The notes below the pieces were generated by a model. It was not told the DNA's origin and did not search any database. It worked only from the letters and a program-made list of their open reading frames with translations. The position numbers and the translations under genes were made by a program. A stretch of DNA of 64,000 bases from Prevotella sp. UBA3776 (GTDB lineage: Bacteria; Bacteroidota; Bacteroidia; Bacteroidales; Bacteroidaceae), in contig DFFM01000041.1 in the NCBI GenBank assembly GCA_002369515.1, positions 1 to 64,000 of the forward strand, given 5' to 3'. This document shows, piece after piece, positions 39,690 to 49,000 of the stretch (the stretch's first letter is position 1; each line of letters starts with the position of its first letter).

Positions 39690-41399
39690 ATGAAGAAATC
39701 TGTTCTTCTGCTCTTGTTGTTCTCCCTGATGGTTCCCACCGTGGCACAACAGAAGAAAAATGCCAACAAGCAGAAAGCCAAAACCACCCATGTAGCCAAA
39801 CCCGCCGCCAAGAGTCAAACCGCCAAGGGAAAGACTGCAAACTCGAAGCAGAATGGCACGGCCTCAAAGGGCAAAGTGCAAACCGCCAAGGCGACCAGTG
39901 CAAAGAAGAAAGGGAAAACACAAAGCTCAAAGTCGAAAGGACAAAATTCGAAGACACCCGTCTATACCAACGAGAACATCAAGGGACTGCAAAACCAGCG
40001 GGCAGCCATACAGAAGAAAATAAAAGAGCAGCAGCAACTGCTCAGCGCCAACCGTGCAGACGTGAAGAAACGGTTGCAGGACCTGCAAGTGATCAACACC
40101 GAGATAGGCAACCGGCAGCGTACCATCGACACCATACAGAGCGACATCAAGCACATTGACGGCAACATCAGCCTGCTGCAGACCCAGCTCAAAACGCTCG
40201 AGGAACAGCTCAAGGAGCGAAAGGCCAAGTATGTGCGCAGTATGCGCTACATGGCCCGGCACCGCACCATCCAGGACCAGCTGATGTTCATCTTCAGTGC
40301 AAAGAATCTCACACAGATGCACCGTCGGTTGCGTTTTGTGCGCGACTATGCCTCCTACCAGAAGGCTCAAGGCGAAATGGTGAAGGCCAAACAGCAGCAG
40401 ATAGACGACAAGCACAAGCAACTGCAAGCCGTCAAGGGCCAGAAGCACACCTTACTTAATAAAGGAAAGAAGGAACAGGCCCAACTCACCACCCAGCAGG
40501 AAGAACAGCAGAAGGTGGTGACATCGCTGCAGAAACAGCAGAAAACCATTCAGGCCGTCATCGACGAGCAACAGAAGAAAGACGCCGCCCTGAACGCAGA
40601 GATTGATCGGCTGATAGCCGAGGAAGTGGCCAAGGCTCGCGCCCGTGCCGAGGCCGAGGCGCGCAAGAAAGCCGCCGAGGAGGAGGCAGCCCGCAAGCGG
40701 CGCGCCGAAGAGCTGGCGCGCAAGAAAGCTGAGGCTGAGGCCGCAGCCAGAGAGAATGCCCGCCGTGTAGAGGAGGCCCGCAAAGCTGAGGCCAAGGCCA
40801 AGGAGGAGGCTCGCAAGGCTGCCCGACGCGACGCTGCCGCCAAGGCACGTGCCGAGCAACGGGCGCGCGAGGCCGAGGCTGCCCGATTGGCCGCCGAGCG
40901 CAAGGCGCGGGTGGAGAAAGAACGCCATGAACACGAACTGGAAACGGCCCGTACCGAGCGCGAAGAGAGCCTGAAGTTCAGCAGTGAGGACCGCCGACTG
41001 AGTGGCAACTTTGCCAGCAACAAAGGCCGGCTGCCCATGCCCATTACAGGCGGCTACCGCATTGTGAGCCACTTTGGGCAGTACAATGTGGAGGGGCTGC
41101 ACAACGTGCGACTCGACAACAAGGGCATCAACATTCTCGGACAGGCCGGAGCCCAGGCCCGTGCCGTGTTCGACGGCGAGGTGAGCGCCATTTTCGGTTT
41201 TGCCGGTTCGTGGGTGGTGATGGTTCGCCACGGCAGCTACATCTCGGTGTATTGCAATCTGCGGTCGGTCAGCGTCAGCAAGGGACAGAAAGTGAGCACA
41301 CGCCAAGTGCTCGGCCCCTTGGCTTCCGACAATATGATGCAGTTTCAGCTTCGGCGCGAAACGGCCAAGCTCAATCCTGAGCAGTGGCTGAAGAGATGA
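39690..41399 (+). CDS. EnvC-like murein hydrolase activator (degenerate M23)
   Basis: This 569-residue protein has a signal peptide (MKKSVLLLLLFSLMVPTVAQ), a K/Q/A/T-rich low-complexity stretch (25-95), long coiled coils (about 100-450, including A/R/E/K-rich helices such as AEAEARKKAAEEEAARKRRA) and a C-terminal LytM/M23 domain (about 450-569). The M23 zinc ligands are missing: the HxxxD position reads RLDNKGIN and the HxH position reads SVYCNL. It is therefore likely an activator of amidases, like EnvC, and not itself a peptidase. The start at 39690 gives the signal peptide. Confidence 0.86.
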   Translation: MKKSVLLLLLFSLMVPTVAQQKKNANKQKAKTTHVAKPAAKSQTAKGKTANSKQNGTASKGKVQTAKATSAKKKGKTQSSKSKGQNSKTPVYTNENIKGLQNQRAAIQKKIKEQQQLLSANRADVKKRLQDLQVINTEIGNRQRTIDTIQSDIKHIDGNISLLQTQLKTLEEQLKERKAKYVRSMRYMARHRTIQDQLMFIFSAKNLTQMHRRLRFVRDYASYQKAQGEMVKAKQQQIDDKHKQLQAVKGQKHTLLNKGKKEQAQLTTQQEEQQKVVTSLQKQQKTIQAVIDEQQKKDAALNAEIDRLIAEEVAKARARAEAEARKKAAEEEAARKRRAEELARKKAEAEAAARENARRVEEARKAEAKAKEEARKAARRDAAAKARAEQRAREAEAARLAAERKARVEKERHEHELETARTEREESLKFSSEDRRLSGNFASNKGRLPMPITGGYRIVSHFGQYNVEGLHNVRLDNKGINILGQAGAQARAVFDGEVSAIFGFAGSWVVMVRHGSYISVYCNLRSVSVSKGQKVSTRQVLGPLASDNMMQFQLRRETAKLNPEQWLKR

Positions 41400-41509
41400 T
41401 AGGAGTTAAGAGTTAGGAGTTAGGAGTTAAGAGTTAGGAGTTAAGAATTTGGCACAAAAAAAGGAGTTAAGAAAACTCCTAACTCCTAATTCCTAACTCC
41501 TAACTCCTA
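41400..41509. repeat. Inverted heptamer arrays (long hairpin) between convergent genes
   Basis: GGAGTTA/AGAGTTA units (about 41402-41447) face their complements AACTCCT/AATTCCT (about 41474-41509) around a short spacer; about 33 of 36 arm positions pair. It could form a long hairpin ending both convergent transcripts. It uses the same unit as the arms of the four-helix-bundle cassette, but without a gene inside. Confidence 0.8.
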
Positions 41510-44500
41510 CTAGTTGTCGATGACCACTTTTTGGCCATTCACAATGTAGATGCCCTTTGGCAGTGAGCTGGGTTGGTTCGGGTCGAACGCCACCTTGCGG
41601 CCTTGCAAATCGTAAACAGACTTGTCGCTTGATGTCTTGATGTTGCTGATGCCGGTGGCTTGATGGTCTTCATCCATTTCGTCGTTGATGTAGATGGCAA
41701 TCTTGGCGTTCTTGTCCATTTCTCCATTGTAGGTCAGATAGCATCTGAAGGGAGGAATATAGCCGTTAGGATTGCTGTAGTAGTAGAATCCCAGTGTGCC
41801 TTTGCTGTTGAATCCCAGTGTAAGGATGCTTCCCTGGTTGGAGTCAGACTGATAGACGTCCAAACCATAAGAATAGCCACCGCGTCCGTTGGCGCCGATG
41901 GATGTACCCTGCAGCCAGTTCTCGTATTTGTTGACATCGGGCACGGTTCCCACGTATGGTTCAAGCCGGTAGATGCCTGCGTTCTCGGCCTTGATGATGA
42001 CGGGAGTGGTGAGCGGAAGCAGGTTGTTCATGCGTTTCAACTCCACTTCGGTGGTCGTCTCGTCGAATTGGTAGTCGCTGGTCTTGTTTACGCGATAGGC
42101 TTTCAGCCCATTGGGCAACTTGGTGGCAAATCCAATGTACATGGTAGCCCACTTGGCATTGGTCACCTGCAGGGGGAAGTAGCGGTGGAGCTTGCCCTCT
42201 TCTTGATAGGTCCGCCACAGGGGCTGCGAGAGGTATTCTTTCATGACGACACCGTCGAACATTCCACCATTCGACTCGTCGTAAGTATTGTCGTAGGTGC
42301 CGTCGTTGACGTGGATGTCCATCATGGTTCCGTTGTCGCAGTCCCAGTGGACGATGCTCTCGTCGTTGCTGAGTACAGGGGCTGTTCCCGTAGGCTTGGG
42401 GTTGTCAAAATAAATGTCGTTCAGCACGGGGATGCGGTAGAAAGCATGGTCGTAGATTACGCCAATGGGGCCGCTGATGGTGATTTCGCTTTCGCCGCGT
42501 CCGGCTGGATAGGCAACCAAGTCGTTGGTGCCCGCTGTGAAGAGTGCATTGTCGCGAATGCTGAACGCTTCGTTTCGGGGCGACACTTGGATTTCCGTCA
42601 ACGAATTGCCGTCGAAAGCGCCTTCTGCAATGGTTCCCGTTGTGGAAGGAATCTCCACTGTCTTCAGGCTGCTGCAACCGTCAAATGCTCCGGGGTTGAT
42701 GGTGGACAACTGCTTGGGCAGCTCCACTTCGCTGAGTTGGTCGAGATCGGAAAGGATACCGTTGCCCAGTGTCTTGATGCCAGTGAAGTAGCGCATTTCG
42801 GGGAACTGCTCCACGCCAAGCTCCTTGGCATAGTTGTTGAACTGACGTCCTTGGGGCGTTGCTTTCGTCTCGTAGGCATTGCGCAGTGTCACCACTTCGC
42901 CATCGCTCTTTCCAAACACCTTTAGCCATGCTGACTCGCACTTGGGATCCTTGAACTCTATGCCTACGGTGCCCTCGGGTTTAGTGTCTATCTGCATCAC
43001 TCGCAGGGCTTTGGTCGATTGGCTTTTGGCGGTGATGGTCTGTGCGGAGATAAACTCGGTACCACTGCTCATGGGAGTGGCGGCTCCGCAGTCGAGGATA
43101 AGGTCGATGTATGTGTCGCCATTGCTGGCGGTCCAGGTGACATTTTCGGTGGGGAACTCGAAAATTTTCGTCACACTGCCTGCGCGGTCGCCCTCGGCAA
43201 AATGCACGGGCATGGACAGGATGTCGCCATAAGGCGTGTCGGCAAACTGGCGGAGCATGGGGTAGCGCCCTTTCTCGTGTTGCCAAGCTGCCTGGTCGGT
43301 GAAGATGTCGCCATTGATAAGCTCAGAGGTATTGTGCTCGCCACGATTATTTGTTGATTGGAAGTCTGTTGTCATTTGCTGCCGGTCGAAGTACCAGGTC
43401 TGGGCTTCAATTTCGGTTTCTGAGTTATCGGAGAGGATTCCCACGCCTCTGCGGCTAGTGAAATTCTCAACCTTGCCTGTCGATACGCAGCGTAGGATAT
43501 GGCCAACAGGGCTGCCGGTGATGCCTCCGCCACTGCCTGCCTTTTGGGGCTTATGGACACCTGTGCCTATGCCGTATTCCACGTGGACGCAGGCATAGCA
43601 GTCCTCAATGGTGCCACAGTGGTTATAGACGGGGTCGTAAGCTCCTCTGCTTTTACTCCATGACACCTCGAAGTTGATTTCCCTGGAACCACCTACGAGG
43701 CCGCCGTTGTTAGTATTGCCATCGACGGCACCGTGGACCATGCAACGGCGGATGGTGGCCTCGCCTGTCATCACAGCGCACAGAATGCCAATGAAATTGG
43801 TGGCACTGATGTAGCTGTCAACAATGGCAAGGTCGTGGACATTGCCGCTGAGAAGGTTGAAAAGTCCTGCGCCGGTCACGGTAGAGTAATAGGTGAACGT
43901 TTCGTTATTAGAGCCAGGGCCAGTCTTGCTGATGGTGGCCGACTTGCTGGACGTGACATACATGCCATAGATGGTCTTGCCGTTGCCGTCGAGGTTGGCG
44001 TGCCACTCCACAGGTGTCCATTTACGGGCTCCGCTTTTCACCGACTCGTCGGATTGAATGAGGTGCTGGTTCATGAAGATGTCATTGACCAAGCGGAAAT
44101 AAGCGCCCTCCCTGTTCTTGGTGGGGTCGGCTGCAGCCTTGACCAGTTGCGATACGTTCTGGATGAGATAAGGTGTGTTTTGCGTACCGTCGCCGGCGAA
44201 GATGTCATTGGGTTCATCGTCGTTCCATTCCACGCCGTAGGCAACGTCGAGGTGAATGGTGCGGGTGAGGCTGGAGGCAATGTGGGTGACGGTGAGTTCG
44301 GTTTGGCCTGGGTCGAGCGGCTGGACATGAAACGGGTCGTCCTCCTTGTCGAATTCCAGGAAAGAGGCGTCGTTGGGCAGCGTGAAGCGGGCCAACTCAC
44401 CCACGCCCGGCTGGTTGCTCACCAAGGGTGCCAGCGTGAAGGGTGTTGTGATGTAGTAGGCACTGAAGCTGGTGCTCTTCTTGCCTTCGCTGATATAGAA

Positions 44501-46030
44501 CGGGATGGAGGCCAGAATGAAATTGTCCTTAAAGGCCACTTCCTGGTTGTTGTGGTCAAGCGCATAGTTCTTCATCATGTCGCGGGGCATGATGTAGCAG
44601 TACTCGTAACCGACGTGCTCGCCCTCCACCTCTTGACTGGCCAGTTCCCTGGTCAGTTTGGTTTCAACCCCATTCAGTGTTCCCGATGAGCAGGCAGGCA
44701 GCCCGCACATGTTTTTGTCAACAAACACATCGTTGAAAGCCCGGCTCTCGTTGAAGAAGCCGATAGCATTGTCACTGGAAGTTGTTGAGCAGTTGCCCAC
44801 TATCGAGCCATAGTTCATTGAGCCAAGCTGTGTCTTGTCGTATTTGAATGTACCTGCAAAAGTGCATTGGGTAATATACGCACTGCACTGCGTGTTGTTG
44901 CTGTTTTCGAGAAGACCTATTAAGCCTCCCACATTGGTGTCTTGTCCGTTTTTTAACTCTATGCCGCCACTTGCAAAACAGTCGGTAAAGGTAACAGGAC
45001 TCAACACGAATCCTGTCAGGCCACCAACCAACCCCGTTCCAGAAATAGAAACAGCCGATGAACAGTGTTCAATGTTTGCAGACTGCAGATAGCCGAACAA
45101 CCCTCCCATAAAGGGGCGGTCGGCATCGGCTGGGGCCGTAATGGAGCCAGAAGCCGAACAATAGGCAAAGACAGCTTTATTGTCGGCAAAGCATTCGCCT
45201 ATCAGTCCTCCTGCCCTTACTCCTGAATACGAATCGACGGTGATTTCAGTACTGGCGTGGCAGTCTTCCACGAACACGGTACTCTCATCCAAATTATAGT
45301 TCACACCGTTGTATTTGCCTACCATGCCACCACACATGTGCCCGCCGAGGATGCCTGTAACCGTGCAATGACGGAACACGCAACCAGCAGCCAACCCTAC
45401 AAGACCTCCCGTGATGCCATTGCCGTCAGACGGTTGCATAATACGCACGTTAGTGGCTGTGCAATTCTCAATGGTTATAGTAGAATTGGAATCTATCATT
45501 CCACAAAGGCTACCGGCCGCGAAATCTCTACTGATTTGAAAATCCACATCAGAAAAGCGAGCGCCACTAATACTTTGATTCAGTATTTCGAAAAGTCCGA
45601 AGTGATAGGGACCGTTCCAACGGTTGCCTACAGCCCGGATGGTCATTCCCTTGATGAAATGCTCACCCTTAAACTTTACTGTTCCTTTGAACGTTTCTCC
45701 TATGGGCACCCAGTTCAGCGTCTGCTCCTGGCCGTCAACCACTTTCTGCTTTCCCAAGTCAATGTTTGCATTCGACAGGTCGAAGAGGAAGTGATTCCCC
45801 TCATACGACATATTGTTAACATTCACATTATACGTCAGTAATGCCAACTGCTCAGGGGTGTTAATCACATAAGGAGCAGACTGTGAGCCACTACCTCCGC
45901 CAAAACTACTGGCCTTGGCCTCATACCACGTGGGGCCGTCGATGCCTGTCACCTGGGTGTAGGCCTCTGCATGGAGGCAGCAAAGCACGGCGAGTGTGCA
46001 TGCTGCGATTATCTTACCGATTGTCTTCAT
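41510..46030 (-). CDS. Large secreted GLUG/LRR-repeat protein with type IX tail
   Basis: The 1506-residue protein has a signal peptide (MKTIGKIIAACTLAVLCCLH, cleaved after AEA). Two stretches rich in GLUG-like motifs (about 170-380 and 690-850; GGLVGLAAGCVFRHCTVTG, GGLIGLLENSNNTQC) predict right-handed beta-helix folds. A bacterial Ig/BspA-like LRR part (about 1110-1200, with LKTVEIPSTTGTIAEGAFDG) follows. The C-terminus (KSVYDLQGRKVAF and LPKGIYIVNGQKVVIDN) is a type IX sorting domain. It is likely a surface adhesin or glycan/mucin-binding protein. It starts 21 bp after the stop of the other giant gene, so both form one operon. Confidence 0.88.
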   Translation of the reverse strand: MKTIGKIIAACTLAVLCCLHAEAYTQVTGIDGPTWYEAKASSFGGGSGSQSAPYVINTPEQLALLTYNVNVNNMSYEGNHFLFDLSNANIDLGKQKVVDGQEQTLNWVPIGETFKGTVKFKGEHFIKGMTIRAVGNRWNGPYHFGLFEILNQSISGARFSDVDFQISRDFAAGSLCGMIDSNSTITIENCTATNVRIMQPSDGNGITGGLVGLAAGCVFRHCTVTGILGGHMCGGMVGKYNGVNYNLDESTVFVEDCHASTEITVDSYSGVRAGGLIGECFADNKAVFAYCSASGSITAPADADRPFMGGLFGYLQSANIEHCSSAVSISGTGLVGGLTGFVLSPVTFTDCFASGGIELKNGQDTNVGGLIGLLENSNNTQCSAYITQCTFAGTFKYDKTQLGSMNYGSIVGNCSTTSSDNAIGFFNESRAFNDVFVDKNMCGLPACSSGTLNGVETKLTRELASQEVEGEHVGYEYCYIMPRDMMKNYALDHNNQEVAFKDNFILASIPFYISEGKKSTSFSAYYITTPFTLAPLVSNQPGVGELARFTLPNDASFLEFDKEDDPFHVQPLDPGQTELTVTHIASSLTRTIHLDVAYGVEWNDDEPNDIFAGDGTQNTPYLIQNVSQLVKAAADPTKNREGAYFRLVNDIFMNQHLIQSDESVKSGARKWTPVEWHANLDGNGKTIYGMYVTSSKSATISKTGPGSNNETFTYYSTVTGAGLFNLLSGNVHDLAIVDSYISATNFIGILCAVMTGEATIRRCMVHGAVDGNTNNGGLVGGSREINFEVSWSKSRGAYDPVYNHCGTIEDCYACVHVEYGIGTGVHKPQKAGSGGGITGSPVGHILRCVSTGKVENFTSRRGVGILSDNSETEIEAQTWYFDRQQMTTDFQSTNNRGEHNTSELINGDIFTDQAAWQHEKGRYPMLRQFADTPYGDILSMPVHFAEGDRAGSVTKIFEFPTENVTWTASNGDTYIDLILDCGAATPMSSGTEFISAQTITAKSQSTKALRVMQIDTKPEGTVGIEFKDPKCESAWLKVFGKSDGEVVTLRNAYETKATPQGRQFNNYAKELGVEQFPEMRYFTGIKTLGNGILSDLDQLSEVELPKQLSTINPGAFDGCSSLKTVEIPSTTGTIAEGAFDGNSLTEIQVSPRNEAFSIRDNALFTAGTNDLVAYPAGRGESEITISGPIGVIYDHAFYRIPVLNDIYFDNPKPTGTAPVLSNDESIVHWDCDNGTMMDIHVNDGTYDNTYDESNGGMFDGVVMKEYLSQPLWRTYQEEGKLHRYFPLQVTNAKWATMYIGFATKLPNGLKAYRVNKTSDYQFDETTTEVELKRMNNLLPLTTPVIIKAENAGIYRLEPYVGTVPDVNKYENWLQGTSIGANGRGGYSYGLDVYQSDSNQGSILTLGFNSKGTLGFYYYSNPNGYIPPFRCYLTYNGEMDKNAKIAIYINDEMDEDHQATGISNIKTSSDKSVYDLQGRKVAFDPNQPSSLPKGIYIVNGQKVVIDN

Positions 46031-46051
46031 GTTGTTTTGAATGTATGTTGG

Positions 46052-49000
46052 TTAGAATTTGAATTTCAAAATGTCTTTGCCAGTGCTGAGCACATACACG
46101 TCGTGCTGTTTCAGCGGAACAAAGATGGTTTCGGCCGTCGCGGGCTCGCTGTAGATGGCCACGCCTGCGGAATTGAACACGCGCACACGGGTTCCTTCTG
46201 CCTCTCCCTCTGCCGAGAGCGCCTGGCGGACAGGCAGTCCGCTGATGCGCACACCGCCTTCCTCGTTGGTGATGCGTATGTTGAGACGCGCCTTCTGTTC
46301 GTCGAAACGCACAGGGTTGATGGCGGTCGGGTCGTTGCTGGGCTGCAGGATGACGTAGTGGATGTTGTCGCTGTAGCTGGCGTTGTTGACAAGCGGATTC
46401 TGGCCCGCTGCCTGCTTGGTGTCGTAGATGTGTGCCGAGAGATAAGCATCGGTGGTTTCCACCACGCCTTCGGCCCGGATGGTGGCATAAGCCTTGCGTA
46501 CGCCTCCGAAGCTGTGGAAGTCGGATGAACGAACCACGGTGATGGCTCCGTCGGTCAGTGGCACAGGATAGGCTGGATGGGCATAGACACCCACATGCAC
46601 TTCGTTGTCGGGGTTGAGTCCACGCGTAGAGCGGTCAATCAGCTCAACGGTGAAGATGTTCACGCCGTCTTCAATGCCTTGTCCGATAAGTCGCATCTCG
46701 ATGTTTTCCATGACGACGCGACGGGGCGCAGTCTGTTTGAGCTGTCGCAGCAGGCTGACATTCTTGCGGCGGGCATGCATGGATGCGCGGAATACGTTGT
46801 CATAATCGACAAGTACCTTGGTGGAGAGATAGCCATCGAAGTTGTCGAGCGGATATTCAACCACGAAGTTGCGGCTCTGCATGGGTGGGACGTAGGAGTT
46901 GTCGATTGAGTAATCATGTCCGTTGAGCGACACCGTGACGTGGTTGATGGTTGATGTGCCAGTGTTGATGACGTTGATTTCCACGGGCATGGTGCTGCTG
47001 CCGAGGAGCGATGTCCGCGAGAAGCAAACCTCGTAGCGGAAACTGTTGGTGAAGTAGCGTTCGCTCTGCACGATGACGGCTTCGTCGGTTTCAGTGTCGG
47101 CCAGTGAATAGACCACTTTGATGTGTTGGTCGTCAAGGAATCCGTCGAAATCCATCATGAACAGTTCGTCGGTTTCAGCACCCAGCGTGAGGGGCGCGGT
47201 GATGCGCATGGTGGGGTCGAGGGCTATGCGCGATGCGTTGAGCATCAAGCGGGTTTTGCCCGTGTCCTTTGATGAGCCCTCGGTGCCGTGGGCGGTGTTG
47301 TTCATTTCTGTCCAGAGCACGGCAAAGTCGTTGAGACGGTTGGCCGAACGGTCGCAGACGATCTTCACCAGTTCGGGCGTACAGAAGTTGGCGCCCAGGT
47401 CGTTGCCGGCCAAACCGTTGCCCTGTCCGTCCATGTTGAGTGTCTTGACGTAGATGTCGCGCAGGGTGTCGTTCTTGGCATAGAGCATGGCAATGACGGC
47501 ATGCTCACCCACGCGGTTCATGAAGAAACGCATCGGCTGGATGTTCTCGCTGGTTCGAGTCACCACCTTGGTTTCAAGTGGCACGGATGCGTAGCTGAAC
47601 TTTCGGGTGCGCTTTTCCGGATCGAGAAGGTTTTCAGTGATGTTGGTGCCAACGAGCACGGTGTCGTTGCGCATCATGAGGTCGTACTGGGCGATTGTGT
47701 GGGTGGCGTCGAGCTTCTGTATCTGTATGGGCGCGCTCCAAATCTTTCCATTGTAGATGGAGAGCATCAGGCTTCCGTCAAGATAGGTGTTGTAGTACTC
47801 GTTGTCTGCCACATCGGCCCTGTTGAGAGTCTTGATTTGTCCGTGTTGCCAGACGCAGGCTGCATGTCCGTCGTCTTGCATGGTCACGATGGGCTTGGCG
47901 TCCACTTCACCTGGGTTGTGGGCGATGACCATGTTTTTCCACGCTCCGCCTTCGGTGCGCATGTTGGCCATGATGCGTTGCTGCTGGCCCAACTTGGTGG
48001 CAGCCTCCACGTCGTTGTCGGTGTTGAGTTCGCTTTCGCTCACCGGGCGTGTCATTTCTTCATAGACCACGATTTCGTGCTTGCCGCGCTTTGAGCGCAT
48101 GTGGTTGGAAGCCTTCAGCCCTTTGTTGGAGAGCGAGGTGGTGGTGCCCGTCGCTGTGTTGAGCACTGCTATGTTGTCATCGTTGTAGTCAGAGGCTTTG
48201 CCCATGTCGTTATAGACGATGGTGTTCTCGTCCAGATAGTGGGGGTTGGCATTGCTGGTCACGTCGGTGACAATGGTTTTCCCGAAGTCGGTGTCTTCGG
48301 GATTCGAGATGGCTTTGCGTATGCGCGAGGAGTGGCGCAGATAGCGTGGAGATTTCATTGGCCCGAAGTTGTTGGGTTCGGGTGTCCAAAGGGCGTTGCC
48401 CTGAAGTTCTTCGTTGTGAGTTTCGAAGAATGCATTCTTGGCACCGGCCGTCGGGGCCCAGTAGGGATACTTCTCGTGGAAGGGGTTTCGGTTGTCGGCA
48501 TAGGGAAAAAGCCATCTGCCACCCAAATGCGTCTCGGCACGTGCCTGGCCTGTAAGCAAGACCGAGCGTATGGAAGCGTAGGCTTCGAGTATGCCTATGC
48601 CGAGCACCATGCCTCCAAAGTCGTGGTGGCTGCGATAGTCGGTTCCATATCCGAAACCGGCGGCCACCTTCAGTCCGGCGCGCACACCAGCTTGGAGATG
48701 AAGGAACGGGTTGGGGGGTGTGTGCAGTTCAATGGCTGCTCCTGTCTTCATCTTTCCCGTCATGGTGAGGAGGAATCCCCAGCCATCTACGTCGTAGCCC
48801 ACATCCTTGTCTGCCCAGTTCTTCACAGAGAAGTCGAGGTCGAAGCCTGCCGACCACACAGCGGTGGCCGAAATGAGATTAAACTTGCTCAGGTATTTGC
48901 TGATCCATTCTCCGGGTTTCCCCAGTTTTCCGGCTATCACGTCGATGTAGTTCGGGATGCCCAAACCATAGGAATAGGTTATTTTCCCTCCACCTTCAGA

